A stretch of DNA of 64,000 bases from Celeribacter sp. HF31 (GCF_011806455.1 NZ_JAATOT010000004.1:434001-498000), one strand, 5' to 3'. Positions 36,077-46,020 are shown, counted from the first letter of the stretch. Numbers and translations: made by a program. The notes: generated by a model not told the origin, from the sequence alone.

Positions 36077-36286
36077 ATGGCAGACCTATTCGAGCAAAAC
36101 CGAAACTACGTTCTTGGCGACGAAGAACTTAACCTCCTAGGCGACCGCGAGAAGCTGGCGCAATGGCGGCACAAGGGCGTCGGGCCAGCGTTCTACAAAC
36201 TCGGTCGCAAGATCATCTATCGCGGAGCAGATTTGAACGCATGGGCCGATGCCCAGCGCGTCGATCCGAGTGAAGGGCGCACCTAG
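36077..36286 (+). CDS. Excisionase/AlpA-like helix-turn-helix protein
   Basis: A 69-residue protein with a MerR-like winged HTH of the AlpA/excisionase kind: DEELNLLGDREKLAQWRHKGVGPAFYKLGRKIIYRGADLNAWADAQRV. The final ...KLGRKIIYRGADLNAW is the family hallmark. It has a GAGAGGAATGGAGC leader before the ATG. Its TAG stop overlaps the GTG start of the next gene (TAGTG), so it is coupled to it. It could be the recombination directionality factor for one of the two tyrosine recombinases or a regulator of this module. Confidence 0.75.
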   Translation: MADLFEQNRNYVLGDEELNLLGDREKLAQWRHKGVGPAFYKLGRKIIYRGADLNAWADAQRVDPSEGRT

Positions 36287-36705
36287 TGTCGCGGCGTTTC
36301 AAGACGCGCCGTATCAAAGCCAACAAAGCCTATCGAATTGACGAGCTAGCGGATGTCACTGACGTTGTGCCTGCGACTGTCCGCCAATGGCTAAAAGACG
36401 GTATGGATCGGCTCGATGGCAACCGCCCGACGTTTATCATGGGGTTTCAGGCGCTCGCCTTTTTGGAAGCTCGCAAGGCAAAGGCAAGCCGCCCGTTGGG
36501 CTTGGGAGAATTCTACTGCTTCCGGTGCAAAGCCCAAAGAAGCGCGCTTGGCGCGATGGCGGACTATGTGCCTACGAGTACCAGCGGCGGTCGTCTAAAG
36601 GCGTTGTGTTCCGTCTGTGAGTGCCAATGCAATCGCAACGTTAGTGCCCGTGACATGCCTGCCATTCGGAAAGTTCTGGAAGTGGTGAACAGGGACAGTT
36701 GGTGA
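36286..36705 (+). CDS. HTH plus zinc-ribbon protein of a recombinase module
   Basis: A 139-residue protein beginning with GTG. Residues 15-40 look like a helix-turn-helix (YRIDELADVTDVVPATVRQWLKDGM). The C-terminal half has four cysteines as CxxC ... CxxC plus one more (FYCFRCKAQR, about residues 78-81; LCSVCECQCNRN, about 107-115), fitting a zinc ribbon. The arrangement HTH, HTH/zinc-ribbon, tyrosine recombinase is read in one direction with tight spacing, so the three probably act together in recombination. No named family. Confidence 0.65.
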   Translation: MSRRFKTRRIKANKAYRIDELADVTDVVPATVRQWLKDGMDRLDGNRPTFIMGFQALAFLEARKAKASRPLGLGEFYCFRCKAQRSALGAMADYVPTSTSGGRLKALCSVCECQCNRNVSARDMPAIRKVLEVVNRDSW

Positions 36706-36763
36706 CCCTAAAGGAACCCCTCATCCCCCTCTTAAACCTACACTTCGGAAAGGACGCTGAGTC

Positions 36764-37783
36764 ATGCGGAAATATAATGCAGAAAACGAGCGACTGAAGC
36801 GGCGATATGAGCAGTATCTGCGCGAGGCCAAAGGGCAGGACGACAAGTCCATTGACAAGATGCGCGCGGCCTTGGTGAAATTTGAAGAGAGCACCAAGTA
36901 CAAACCGTTCAAGGCGTTCCGTGTCGATCAGGCGCGTCAATTCAAGGATGCCTTGAGCCGCGCCAAGACCATCCAAGGTAAGCCGCTGGCCCTGACAACG
37001 ATTGATGCAACGCTACGATTGGTAAAAGGGTTCTTTCATTGGCTGGCGGGTCAGCAGGGTTTCAAGAAGGTGGTGACCTATTCCGAGGTCGAATACTTCA
37101 ACAACAACCGCAACGATGCCCGAGCGGCCCACGCTCAGCGCGCAGTTCAGTATCCGTCAACAAAAGCCACGCATCATGCATTTCAAGGAATGGCAGATCG
37201 AACAGAGCTGGAACGGCGCAACAAGGCCATTTTCGCGTTTCTGGTGATCACGGGCGCACGGATTGGGGCGGCTTCTTCATTGCGCCTAAAACATATCAAT
37301 CTCGTGGACGGATACGTTTTGCAGGATGGGCGAGAAGTTCGCACGAAAGCTGGCAAGACCTTCACCACATGGTTTTTTCCAATGCATCCCGACTATCTGG
37401 CGTGTTTCACTAGGTGGGTGAACTACCTGCGCAACGAAAAGATGTTTGGCCCGGAAGACGCTTTGTTTCCTCGTCCAGAGCAGCGCTTGGTGAACGGTAA
37501 GTTCGTTTTCGACACAGTATCACGAGAGATCTACACGAACGGCTCCATCATCAACGAGGTTTTTAAGGCTGCGTTTGTGCAGGTTCAGATGCAACCATAC
37601 GGCGCGCACAGCATCCGCAAAACCCTTGTGCAAGAGATGAACGACCGCGACCTAACCCTTGCCGAACAAAAAGCATGGTCTCAGAACTTGGGGCATGAAA
37701 ACTTCACAACGACTGTTTCGAGTTATTTGCCTGTCTCAGAACAACATCAGGGTGTGTTGATCAAGGGTATGCATTTAGATTGA
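36764..37783 (+). CDS. Second tyrosine-type recombinase
   Basis: A 339-residue protein. The N-terminal core-binding domain (about 10-110, helical) ends in LVKGFFHWLAGQQGFKKV. The catalytic domain has the first Arg in VITGARIGAASSLRLKHINL, His-x-x-Arg in GAHSIRKTLVQE, a second His in NLGHENFTTTVSSY and the likely nucleophile Tyr in SSYLPVS. It differs from the P4-type integrase near the tRNA and lacks its arm domain. Having two recombinases suggests an element nested in or fused with another, or a resolvase-like task. The ATG at 36764 is preceded by GGAAAGGACGCTGAGTC. Confidence 0.8.
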   Translation: MRKYNAENERLKRRYEQYLREAKGQDDKSIDKMRAALVKFEESTKYKPFKAFRVDQARQFKDALSRAKTIQGKPLALTTIDATLRLVKGFFHWLAGQQGFKKVVTYSEVEYFNNNRNDARAAHAQRAVQYPSTKATHHAFQGMADRTELERRNKAIFAFLVITGARIGAASSLRLKHINLVDGYVLQDGREVRTKAGKTFTTWFFPMHPDYLACFTRWVNYLRNEKMFGPEDALFPRPEQRLVNGKFVFDTVSREIYTNGSIINEVFKAAFVQVQMQPYGAHSIRKTLVQEMNDRDLTLAEQKAWSQNLGHENFTTTVSSYLPVSEQHQGVLIKGMHLD

Positions 37784-37877
37784 CTTACAAGAAGGGCAGA
37801 TAGCATGAACCGCGCTTGCTGGCTCAATCATTACCCCCTAGTTTCAACCCATATCCCTCAGAGAGGACATTTTCGAA

Positions 37878-38072
37878 ATGCCCAACGAAGACATTCTGAC
37901 CGTGAAAGAGCTCGCTGAGTATCTCAAGATCGCTGAGAAAACGGCATATCGGTTCGCATCTGAGGGCAAGGTTCCCGGGTTTAAGGTGGGAAGCGCATGG
38001 CGATTTCGCAAAAGCGAGATCGACCGCTGGATTGCCGAGCAGGAACAAAAACAAGAAGGGGAGCAAAAATGA
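37878..38072 (+). CDS. Excisionase-family HTH protein upstream of hsdM
   Basis: A 64-residue winged-HTH protein: [47 protein letters not shown], a near-perfect match to the DNA-binding excisionase (HTH_17) pattern, followed by a Glu/Gln/Lys tail. The TGA stop overlaps the hsdM ATG as ATGA, so it is co-translated with the restriction genes. This makes a controller of the RM/PrrC operon more probable than an excisionase, though the latter remains possible. Confidence 0.8.
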   Translation: MPNEDILTVKELAEYLKIAEKTAYRFASEGKVPGFKVGSAWRFRKSEIDRWIAEQEQKQEGEQK

Positions 38073-39616
38073 CCGGGCAACAACAGGCTGAGGCATTGCG
38101 CCGAGAAATCTGGAGCATCGCAAATAGAGTGCGGGGTGCGGTCGATGGCTGGGACTTCAAGCAGTTCGTCTTGGGCGCGTTGTTCTATCGCTTCATCAGC
38201 GAGAACTTCACAAACTACATCGAAGGTGGTGACGACAGCATCGATTATGCTGGCATGTCGGACGCTGACATCCCCGATGAGGCCAAAGTCGATGCGATCA
38301 AGACCAAGGGCTACTTCATCTACCCCAGCCAACTCTTTCAAAACGTGGTGAAATCCGCGAGCAAGAACGACAGCCTGAACACTGACCTTGCCGAGATTTT
38401 TTCGGCGATTGAGGCTTCGGCCAGCGGCTATCCGTCCGAGCAGGACATCTATGGCCTCTTTGCTGATTTCGACACCACCAGCAACCGCCTGGGCAGCACG
38501 GTCAAACAGAAGAACGAAAGACTGGCTGAGGTCCTCAAGGGCGTTGCTGGCTTGCCGTTGAAGTTCGATGATAACGAAGGCGACTTGTTCGGCGACGCCT
38601 ATGAGTTCTTGATCTCGAACTACGCGGCCAACGCGGGTAAATCCGGCGGTGAGTTCTTCACGCCGACCCACGTGTCCAAACTCATCGCCAAACTGGCCAT
38701 GCACAAGCAGACCAGCGTCAACAAGATCTACGATCCGGCGGCGGGGTCTGGGTCGCTACTTTTGCAGGCCAAAGAAGAGTTTGAGAAGCACATAATCGAA
38801 GACGGCTTCTTCGGGCAGGAAATCAATTACACCACCTACAACCTCGCCCGCATGAACATGTTCCTGCACAACATCAACTACGACAAGTTCAACATCCAAT
38901 ACGGTAACACGCTCGAGGACCCGCACTTTCAGGATGACAAGCCCTTTGACGCCATCGTGTCGAACCCGCCCTATTCGGTGAAGTGGAAGGGTGCGGATGA
39001 CCCGACGCTGATCAATGACGAACGCTTTGCGCCAGCTGGGGTTCTTGCCCCGAAGTCGAAGGCCGACTTTGCCTTTGTCCTTCACGCGCTGCACTACCTG
39101 TCGGCCAAGGGGCGGGCTGCGATCGTTTGCTTCCCTGGTATCTTCTACCGTGGCGGCGCAGAGCAGAAGATCCGCAAGTATCTGGTCGACAACAACTTCG
39201 TTGAAACGGTGATCGCTCTCGCGCCGAACCTGTTTTTCGGCACAACCATCGCGGTGAACATTCTGGTGCTGGCCAAGAACAAGACCGACACAGCCGTTCA
39301 GTTCATCGATGCGACCGAGGAGGATACCTTCTTCCGCAAAGGCACGAACAACAACTTCATGGAAGACCGGCACATTGCCGAGATCATGAAGATGTTCGAC
39401 AGCAAAGAGAACGTGCCTCACGTGGCCGAAACCGTCCCCTACGACACGATTGTCGAGAAAGACTATAACCTGTCGGTCAGTGCCCATGTTGAACCCAAGG
39501 ACACCCGCGAAACCGTCGACATAACCGAACTGAACGCCGATTTGAAAACCACTGTCGCCAAGATCGATCAGTTGCGCGCAGACATCGACGCCATCGTTGC
39601 GGAGATCGAGGCATGA
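38069..39616 (+). CDS. hsdM: Type I restriction-modification methyltransferase subunit (type IC)
   Basis: HsdM supplies the N6-adenine methyltransferase of the M2S and R2M2S complexes. The 515-residue protein has the N-terminal HsdM helical domain ([41 protein letters not shown]). SAM motif I is [10 protein letters not shown] (from residue 222) and the catalytic motif IV is NPPY (299-302). The start at 38069 is set by the overlap with the HTH gene and by the conserved [12 protein letters not shown]. The stop overlaps hsdS (ATGA). Equivalent to PrrA of EcoprrI. A host methyltransferase is needed to protect the DNA. Confidence 0.96.
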   Translation: MTGQQQAEALRREIWSIANRVRGAVDGWDFKQFVLGALFYRFISENFTNYIEGGDDSIDYAGMSDADIPDEAKVDAIKTKGYFIYPSQLFQNVVKSASKNDSLNTDLAEIFSAIEASASGYPSEQDIYGLFADFDTTSNRLGSTVKQKNERLAEVLKGVAGLPLKFDDNEGDLFGDAYEFLISNYAANAGKSGGEFFTPTHVSKLIAKLAMHKQTSVNKIYDPAAGSGSLLLQAKEEFEKHIIEDGFFGQEINYTTYNLARMNMFLHNINYDKFNIQYGNTLEDPHFQDDKPFDAIVSNPPYSVKWKGADDPTLINDERFAPAGVLAPKSKADFAFVLHALHYLSAKGRAAIVCFPGIFYRGGAEQKIRKYLVDNNFVETVIALAPNLFFGTTIAVNILVLAKNKTDTAVQFIDATEEDTFFRKGTNNNFMEDRHIAEIMKMFDSKENVPHVAETVPYDTIVEKDYNLSVSAHVEPKDTRETVDITELNADLKTTVAKIDQLRADIDAIVAEIEA

Positions 39617-40815
39617 GCAATCGGGGCTTTCTGGAAAGGCTGCTGAATGGGGCTGCGGTCGATTGGGTGCCAATCTCAGAGGTGACGTTACAGACCCGCA
39701 ACATCAGATGGGGCGAGGTCGACGGACCCGTCCGCTACATCGATTTGACTTCGGTCGATATCAAGACGCGTACCATAACTGAAACGAAAGAAATCACAGC
39801 TGACACAGCGCCCAGTCGAGCGCAAAAACTTGTTGAAACCAACGATCTTATTTTCGCGACCACTCGACCTGCACAACAAAGATATTGCCTCATCGGCTCG
39901 GACTTTTCAGGGGAGGTGGCCAGTACTGGCTACTGCGTTCTGCGGGCGGATCAAACAGCGGTTCTACCAAAATGGCTGTTGCATTGGATTGGCTCTCGCG
40001 AATTCAAACAGTACGTTGAAGAGCATCAGAGCGGCGCGGCCTATCCAGCAATTTCGGACGGGAAGGTGAAGGCTTTTCAAATCCCCATCCCATGCCCTGA
40101 GGACCCAGAAAAATCGCTGGCGATCCAAGCGGAGATTGTTCGGATTTTGGACAGTTTCACCGAGCTGACAGCCGAGCTGACAGCCGAGCTGACAGCCGAG
40201 CTTAAGGCCCGTAAGCAGCAATACAACCACTATCGAGAGCAGGTACTGAGTTTTGAAGATGGTGACGTGGAATGGAAGACTTTGGGGGAACTTGTTAACA
40301 CAATAAAGACTGGGAAATTGAATGCCAATGCAATGACGGAAGGCGGTCAATATCCATTTTTCACCTGCGACGCCAATCCTTTCAGAATTGATACCTTTGC
40401 GTTCGACACCGAAGCCATAATCGTATCAGGAAACGGCAGTCAAGTTGGGCACATCAATTACTACAAAGGGAAATTCAACGCGTACCAACGCACATATATT
40501 TTAGCCGACACAGCCGAGACGGTATCGATAGCGTTCTTGCTGACGTATCTCAAAGCGTATCTCAGGCCATATATCATGCAGCATTCAAAGAAGGGTTCCG
40601 TGCCATATATAACAATGCCCATGCTGCAGGGGTTCAAAGTTCCTGTCCCCTCTACTGAGGAGCAAGACCGCATCGTTGCTATCCTCGACAAGTTCGACAC
40701 GTTGACCACATCGCTCAGTGAGGGCTTGCCGCGTGAGATCAAGTTGCGTCAGCAGCAATATGAATACTACCGCGACTTGCTCTTGAGCTTCCCCAAACCC
40801 GAGGAGGCCGCGTAA
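39613..40815 (+). CDS. hsdS: Type I restriction-modification specificity subunit (type IC)
   Basis: HsdS reads the bipartite target and holds two HsdM and two HsdR subunits. The 400-residue protein has TRD1 (about 15-165) and the central conserved region with the spacer repeat ([33 protein letters not shown], about 182-213). TRD2 (about 215-365) and the distal conserved region ([37 protein letters not shown]) complete it. The three consecutive TAEL copies correspond to the EcoR124II-type long spacer. Target sequence is not predictable from the TRDs. It starts in overlap with hsdM and ends directly before prrC without spacing. Confidence 0.95.
   Translation: MSNRGFLERLLNGAAVDWVPISEVTLQTRNIRWGEVDGPVRYIDLTSVDIKTRTITETKEITADTAPSRAQKLVETNDLIFATTRPAQQRYCLIGSDFSGEVASTGYCVLRADQTAVLPKWLLHWIGSREFKQYVEEHQSGAAYPAISDGKVKAFQIPIPCPEDPEKSLAIQAEIVRILDSFTELTAELTAELTAELKARKQQYNHYREQVLSFEDGDVEWKTLGELVNTIKTGKLNANAMTEGGQYPFFTCDANPFRIDTFAFDTEAIIVSGNGSQVGHINYYKGKFNAYQRTYILADTAETVSIAFLLTYLKAYLRPYIMQHSKKGSVPYITMPMLQGFKVPVPSTEEQDRIVAILDKFDTLTTSLSEGLPREIKLRQQQYEYYRDLLLSFPKPEEAA
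40162..40202 (+). repeat. 12-bp ELTA/TAEL tandem repeat in hsdS
   Basis: Three perfect copies of GAGCTGACAGCC (40162-40173, 40174-40185, 40186-40197) plus a GAGCT remnant. Each copy adds four residues to the helix between the two half-site readers. In EcoR124 two copies give a 6-bp and three copies a 7-bp target spacer. Confidence 0.92.
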
Positions 40816-42012
40816 ATGGGCCAGACCCTCGAGGAGATCGCACAACAGCTGCATGCAGCCGATAAGAAGGTGCAGTTGATCTACGCCTTCAACGGCACTG
40901 GCAAAACTCGGCTGTCCCGGGCCTTGAAGGACCTGATTGCTCCCAAGGCTGAAGACGGTCAGGAGGGCGAGCTCTCGCGGGAAAAAATACTGTATTACAA
41001 TGCCTTCACTGAAGATCTGTTTTTTTGGAACAATGACCTGCAGGGTGACGGCGACGCCAAGTTGGTGATCCAGCCGAACACGTTCACTGAATGGATCTTG
41101 GTCGAGCAAGGGCAAGAGCCAAATATCACCAGGAACTTTCAGCGATACGCCAATGACAAGCTGACACCCACGTTCAACCAAGAATATACCGTTCAAACCA
41201 AGGATGAGCTCGGGCAAGACAAAGAGGTCGTGATCAAGGCCTTCTCTGAAGTCACATTTTCGGTCGAAGCCGGTGGGGACGAGGAAATCGGCAACTTCAA
41301 GATATCCAAGGGCGAAGAAAGCAATTTCATCTGGAGCATATTTTTCACCCTCCTTGAAGAAGTGGTCTCGGTTCTGAGCATTGCAGAGGTCGGCGATCGA
41401 CCAACGGATCAGTTCAATGGGCTGCAGTACGTTTTTGTTGATGACCCGGTCAGCTCGCTTGATGAAAACCACCTGATCGAATTGGCGGTGAACCTGGCGG
41501 ACCTGATCACGGCTGCACCGCCGCAGCTGAAATTCGTGATCACCACCCATAGCCCTCTGTTCTACAACGTTTTGCACAACGAGCTTGATCTAAAGAAGCA
41601 GGGCAAAAAGGAAGGGTGCTATCTGCTTGAGCGGTTGGAAGATGGGAGCTTCAATCTGAATGTCAAATACGGCGATGCGAACAAGAGTTTTTCCTATCAT
41701 TTGCATTTGAAGAAGGTGTTGGAAGAGGCGATCGCTAGCAACGCTGTCGAGCGATACCATTTTACGCTGCTTCGGAACCTCTATGAGAAAACGGCTGGGT
41801 TCCTGGGCTACGCAAGGTGGAGCGATCTGCTCGACACGGTGGAAGGCAGTAAAGACGCCTATGTGCGGGCAATCAACACTTTCACGCACTCGGCGCTTTC
41901 GAATGAGCAGGTCAGGGATCCTTCACCTGCAGAGAAAAACACCGTGAAGCTCTTATTGGAAAATCTGGTTAATAATTACGCCTATTGGCAACAGGATGAA
42001 CAAAATGGTTGA
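40816..42012 (+). CDS. prrC: Anticodon nuclease PrrC
   Basis: PrrC is the tRNA-Lys anticodon nuclease that stays silent inside a type IC restriction complex and is released when a phage disables that enzyme. The 398-residue protein is almost the length of E. coli PrrC and begins the same way ([30 protein letters not shown]). It has the ABC-type NTPase: Walker A GTGKT (27-31), signature-like ISKGEESNF (163-171), Walker [14 protein letters not shown] (206-218) and a H-loop TTHS. The nuclease domain retains Arg320 and Glu324 (LLRNLYEKT) and His358 (TFTHS), matching the known Arg320/Glu324/His356 triad. It lies between hsdS (0 bp) and hsdR (8-bp overlap), exactly as in EcoprrI. Confidence 0.95.
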   Translation: MGQTLEEIAQQLHAADKKVQLIYAFNGTGKTRLSRALKDLIAPKAEDGQEGELSREKILYYNAFTEDLFFWNNDLQGDGDAKLVIQPNTFTEWILVEQGQEPNITRNFQRYANDKLTPTFNQEYTVQTKDELGQDKEVVIKAFSEVTFSVEAGGDEEIGNFKISKGEESNFIWSIFFTLLEEVVSVLSIAEVGDRPTDQFNGLQYVFVDDPVSSLDENHLIELAVNLADLITAAPPQLKFVITTHSPLFYNVLHNELDLKKQGKKEGCYLLERLEDGSFNLNVKYGDANKSFSYHLHLKKVLEEAIASNAVERYHFTLLRNLYEKTAGFLGYARWSDLLDTVEGSKDAYVRAINTFTHSALSNEQVRDPSPAEKNTVKLLLENLVNNYAYWQQDEQNG

Positions 42013-45000
42013 GAAGACGAAAACCATCGCTGAAACGAAGAATTTCATCGTCCTCGACAAGTACACCAAGGAGTGGGATGCCGCCGATCGCTACCAGAGC
42101 GAAGATGATCTGGAACGCGAATTGGTGCAGGATCTGATCAATCAGGGCTATGAGTTCCTGCCTGGTCTCACGACCCCAGATGCCATGCTTGCCAATGTCC
42201 GGGTGCAGCTGGAACGGCTGAACAACGTCACGTTTTCAGATGATGAATGGAAGCGTTTTGTCGAGACCTACCTCGACAAGCCAAGCGACAACATCGTCGA
42301 CAAAACCCGCAAAATCCACGACGACTACATCCATGACTTCGTCTTTGACGACGGGCGCATCCAGAACATCTACCTCGTCGATAAGAAGAACATGGCCCGC
42401 AACAAGCTGCAGGTGATCAAGCAGTTCGAGCAGGTCGGCACGCACGCTAATCGCTACGACGTGACGATCCTGGTCAACGGTTTGCCATTGGTGCAGATCG
42501 AGCTGAAGAAGCGCGGCGTGGCGATCCGGGAGGCCTTCAACCAGATTCACCGCTACAGCAAGGAAAGCTTCAACAGCGAGCATTCCCTGTTCAAGTTTCT
42601 GCAGCTCTTCGTGATTTCGAATGGCACCGACACCCGGTATTTCGCCAACACGACCAAGCGTAACAAGAACAGCTTCGACTTCACCATGAACTGGGCGAAG
42701 TCCGACAATGAGCTGATCAAAGATCTCAAGGATTTCACCGCAACTTTCCTTCAGAAGCGTACGCTGCTGAACGTTCTGTTGCAGTATTCGGTTTTCGATG
42801 TCAGCGACACGTTGCTGATCATGCGTCCTTACCAGATTGCAGCGACTGAGCGCATCCTGTGGAAGATCAAAAGCTCATATGAGGCCAAAAACTGGAGAAA
42901 GCCTGAGAGCGGTGGTTTCATTTGGCACACCACAGGCTCCGGCAAAACGCTGACGAGTTTCAAGGCGGCGCGGTTGGCAACCGAGTTGGATTTCATCGAC
43001 AAAGTCTTCTTCGTCGTGGACCGCAAGGACCTCGACTACCAGACCATGAAGGAATACCAGAGGTTTTCCCCTGATAGTGTCAATGGGTCCGACAGCACGG
43101 CCGGGTTGAAGCGCAACTTGGGCAAGGACGATAACAAAATCATCGTCACGACGATTCAAAAGCTGAACAACCTGATGAAGTCAGAGGGTGACCTGTCGGT
43201 ATATGAACAGCAGGTGGTTTTCATTTTCGATGAATGCCACCGTAGCCAGTTCGGTGAGGCACAGAAGAATCTGAAGAAGAAGTTCAAACGGTTTTACCAG
43301 TTTGGCTTCACAGGAACGCCAATCTTTCCTGAGAATGCGCTTGGGGCTGAAACGACCGCGGGCGTGTTTGGGCGCGAGCTACATTCCTATGTAATCACCG
43401 ATGCCATTCGCGACGAAAAGGTTCTGAAGTTCAAGGTCGACTACAACGATGTGCGTCCCCAGTTTAAAGCCATCGAGACAGAGCAAGATGAAAAGAAGCT
43501 CAGCGCGGCCGAAAACAAGCAAGCGCTACTTCATCCAGAACGTATTCGGGAAGTCTCTCAGTATATACTAAACAACTTCCGTCAAAAAACCCACCGGATG
43601 CAAGTAGGCAGCAGTGGGTTCAATGCCATGTTTGCTGTCAGCAGTGTGGATGCCGCGAAGCTCTACTATGAGACCTTGAACGCTCTGCAGGCGGGCAGTG
43701 AAAAGCCGCTGAAGATCGCGACGATCTTCTCGTTTGCGGCCAACGAACAGCAAGATGCGATCGGTGACATTCAGGACGAGAGCTTCGATGTGTCAGCGAT
43801 GAATAGCAGCGCGAAGGAGTTTCTGGGCGCCGCAGTCAAAGACTACAATTCCTTTTTCAAAACGAATTATAGTGTCGATAGCAGTGGCTTTCAAAACTAC
43901 TACCGCGATCTTGCCAGCCGGGTTCGCTCGAAAGAAATCGACTTGCTTATTGTCGTCGGCATGTTCCTTACAGGCTTTGACGCGCCAACGCTTAACACCT
44001 TGTTTGTCGACAAAAATCTTCGCTTTCATGGCTTGATGCAAGCGTTTTCCAGAACTAACCGGATTTACGATGCGACCAAAACGTTCGGCAATATCGTGGC
44101 GTTCAGGGATCTTGAGCAAGCAACCGTTGATGCGATCACGCTGTTCGGTGACAAGAACACAAAGAACGTCGTGCTTGAGAAGAGCTACGACGAGTACATG
44201 AACGGTTTCGTTGATCAAGAAACCGGTACGGCACGGCGCGGGTTCATTGATGTTGTGAAGGAGCTGACCGAGCGTTTTCCAAAGCCTGACGAGATTGTCA
44301 TAGAAGCAGATAAGAAAGATTTCGCGAAGCTCTTTGGTGAGTATCTGAGAGTTGAGAATGTGCTCAGAAATTACGACGAGTTTTCAGCATTGAAAGCCTA
44401 TCAGGGGCTAGATTTAGCAGATGCCGCTGCCGTTGAGGAGTTCAAGCAAAAGCACTATTTGCGCAACGAGGACCTACGCGACCTGGAGGCGATAGAACTG
44501 CCTTCAGACCGAGCAGTTCAAGACTATAGATCAACATACAACGACATTCGCGATTGGCTGCGCCGGGAAAAGTCTTCGGCTGAGCAAGAACAAGGCAATA
44601 TCGAGTGGGATGATGTTGTTTTCGAAGTGGATCTTCTGAAATCGCAGGAGATCAACCTCGACTACATCCTCGAGCTCATCTTTGAGAAAAACAAAAAGGT
44701 GAAGAGCAAAGGGGATCTGATTGAGGATGCACGCCGCGTCATTCGCGGTAGCCTTGGCAATCGAGCCAAGGAGAGCCTGATCGTGGACTTCATCAACCAG
44801 ACTGACCTTGATCAGATCGATGACAAGGCCGGTGTGATCGATGCATTTTTCTCTTTTGCCCAAGCAGAGCAACGCAAGGAAGTGGAAGAGCTTATCAGAT
44901 CGGAAGATCTAAATTCTGATGCAGCAAGGCGCTATATTTCCGCTTCCATAAAACGCGAATTTGCAAGTGAAAACGGTGCCGACCTCAATGCCATACTTCC

Positions 45001-45106
45001 CAAAATGAGCCCATTAAATCCGCAGTTTCGGACCAAAAAGACGACCGTCTTCGAGAAGATTGCCGCCTTTGTCGAAAAATTCAAAGGTGTTGGTGGGCGG
45101 CTCTAG
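42005..45106 (+). CDS. hsdR: Type I restriction endonuclease subunit R (type IC)
   Basis: HsdR translocates DNA with ATP and cuts it far from the target. The 1033-residue protein follows EcoR124 HsdR closely throughout. The PD-(D/E)xK site is Asp152 (YDVTILV) and Glu166/Lys168 (QIELKKRG), one residue off the published EcoR124 numbering 151/165/167. Walker A is TTGSGKT (about 309-315), DEAD-type box DECHR, motif [11 protein letters not shown], and motif [10 protein letters not shown]. The start is 42005, 8 nt after AGGA; an alternative ATG lies three codons upstream at 41996. It overlaps prrC. HsdR is the subunit whose state is thought to hold PrrC latent. Confidence 0.96.
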   Translation: MVEKTKTIAETKNFIVLDKYTKEWDAADRYQSEDDLERELVQDLINQGYEFLPGLTTPDAMLANVRVQLERLNNVTFSDDEWKRFVETYLDKPSDNIVDKTRKIHDDYIHDFVFDDGRIQNIYLVDKKNMARNKLQVIKQFEQVGTHANRYDVTILVNGLPLVQIELKKRGVAIREAFNQIHRYSKESFNSEHSLFKFLQLFVISNGTDTRYFANTTKRNKNSFDFTMNWAKSDNELIKDLKDFTATFLQKRTLLNVLLQYSVFDVSDTLLIMRPYQIAATERILWKIKSSYEAKNWRKPESGGFIWHTTGSGKTLTSFKAARLATELDFIDKVFFVVDRKDLDYQTMKEYQRFSPDSVNGSDSTAGLKRNLGKDDNKIIVTTIQKLNNLMKSEGDLSVYEQQVVFIFDECHRSQFGEAQKNLKKKFKRFYQFGFTGTPIFPENALGAETTAGVFGRELHSYVITDAIRDEKVLKFKVDYNDVRPQFKAIETEQDEKKLSAAENKQALLHPERIREVSQYILNNFRQKTHRMQVGSSGFNAMFAVSSVDAAKLYYETLNALQAGSEKPLKIATIFSFAANEQQDAIGDIQDESFDVSAMNSSAKEFLGAAVKDYNSFFKTNYSVDSSGFQNYYRDLASRVRSKEIDLLIVVGMFLTGFDAPTLNTLFVDKNLRFHGLMQAFSRTNRIYDATKTFGNIVAFRDLEQATVDAITLFGDKNTKNVVLEKSYDEYMNGFVDQETGTARRGFIDVVKELTERFPKPDEIVIEADKKDFAKLFGEYLRVENVLRNYDEFSALKAYQGLDLADAAAVEEFKQKHYLRNEDLRDLEAIELPSDRAVQDYRSTYNDIRDWLRREKSSAEQEQGNIEWDDVVFEVDLLKSQEINLDYILELIFEKNKKVKSKGDLIEDARRVIRGSLGNRAKESLIVDFINQTDLDQIDDKAGVIDAFFSFAQAEQRKEVEELIRSEDLNSDAARRYISASIKREFASENGADLNAILPKMSPLNPQFRTKKTTVFEKIAAFVEKFKGVGGRL

Positions 45107-45351
45107 CGCACGTGTCGGCGATGACTAGGAGGGTTTTCGCTTCTACTTGCTATTCGTAGTGGGTCTGTTTAAGCCCCTGCGCGGGCTCCGATGCAAAGCC
45201 CTATTGTGGTTTAGAGTGAGCGAAAGTGAGACGAGGGCGCATCGGACTTCCAGTCCACTTTGAGTGGAAAAGCCTCAATTTCTGATCTTGAGTGGTATTT
45301 TATGTGGTATAAAATCCAGATAAATTCAATAAGTACAAAAAAGACAAATAG
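45107..45351. other. Element right end, non-coding
   Basis: About 245 bp between hsdR and the right flank with no gene. It contains the right arm-type repeat (45287-45310), another half-site CTTTGAGTGG near 45268-45277, and an AGCCC/GGGCT short inverted repeat around 45172-45187. The remainder is AT-rich. Confidence 0.6.
45287..45310 (+). repeat. Arm-type repeat, right copy
   Basis: CTTGAGTGGTAT, three T residues, ATGTGGTAT; same orientation and spacing as 33891-33914. Confidence 0.65.
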
Positions 45352-46020
45352 TTAAAGATTTAATGTGGCGGACTTCGTCTCCGCCATTTTGCAATCCGGC
45401 ATGGATTCTCCCCGTAATACTTTGAACAGAAACGAAACCTCCGGGGTTCGAAACCCCTCAGTCCGGCAGTAGGCCAAGCGGTCTGCAAAGGCCAGTCTGA
45501 GCACGAGTCGTTGTAGGTCGAAGCGACCTGTTTCCCAGACTTTCCAAAGGCTTGCGGGAAGCCGGATCGCGAGTTCGAACATTTGCTCGAAGGTTGCTTT
45601 CGGCTTGCCTGTTTGCTCCGCCTTTTCGGCTAGCAGTAGCTTTTCCTGTTCGATCTGCCCGATCTTCTTCTCATACGCCTTGATGACTGTGCTGGTGTCC
45701 GCCTCCATCAAGCGGGAGAGCAGCGATTCGACCTGCGCATTCAGTTCCTTGATCTTCTGAGCATAGAGCGCCGCGTTTTCGCGGGCGCGGTCCTAGCGAT
45801 CATTCCAAGCGGCACTGAACATGCGCTTGGCAATTGAGAGTTTCGCAGGTGACGGAGTGATGTCATTGAGCAGAACGGCGAACTCGCCTTCGATCACATC
45901 GCGGCGAATGGATTTGCGGTAGGAGGAACAGCCCTTGTGGAAGCACATATAATAAGGATGCTTCTTGCCCGTCTTGCTCTTCGACCAGCAGGAGGTCAGC
46001 GGGTGAGGTGCGCAAATCTT
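45352..46020 (-). pseudogene. Degraded serine recombinase (C-terminal part)
   Basis: The minus strand reads the zinc-ribbon and C-terminal part of a large serine recombinase: PLTSCWSKSKTGKKHPYYMC, FHKGCSSYRKSIRRDVIEGEF, then a TAG stop at 45793-45795. It then continues in the same frame through a coiled coil and RLVLRLAFADRLAYCRTEGFRTPEVSFLFKVL. The catalytic N-terminal resolvase domain is missing, and the first CxxC of the ribbon is disrupted. The frame ends by running through the att core (MAETK), as many tRNA-inserted recombinases do. This marks an older element at the same tRNA locus. Confidence 0.8.
45373..45386 (+). repeat. attR core
   Basis: CTTCGTCTCCGCCA identical to the 3' end of tRNA-Ser; it also encodes MAETK on the minus strand at the end of the serine recombinase remnant. 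Confidence 0.88.

Larger units (their letters stand above)
33757..45386. mobile_element. 11.6-kb integrative element in tRNA-Ser carrying a type IC restriction / PrrC anticodon nuclease locus
   Basis: The element is bounded by the 14-bp direct repeat CTTCGTCTCCGCCA (33757-33770 in the tRNA, 45373-45386 at the far end). It starts with a tyrosine integrase read away from the tRNA and carries no obvious housekeeping gene. Contents in order: integrase, unknown gene, helix-turn-helix, HTH/zinc-ribbon, second tyrosine recombinase, HTH, hsdM, hsdS, prrC, hsdR. There are no phage structural, replication or conjugation genes, so it is an integrative island that may need a helper. Codon use in 35.1-36.0 kb is more AT-rich than the chromosome. 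Confidence 0.9.

Noticed and set aside
37878-38072. Antitoxin for PrrC
   Set aside because: The protein is a plain DNA-binding winged HTH; established PrrC control is through the restriction complex, so an antitoxin call is unsupported.
33757-45386. Prophage or conjugative element
   Set aside because: No capsid, portal, terminase, replication, relaxase or type IV secretion genes are present; best described as an integrative defence island.
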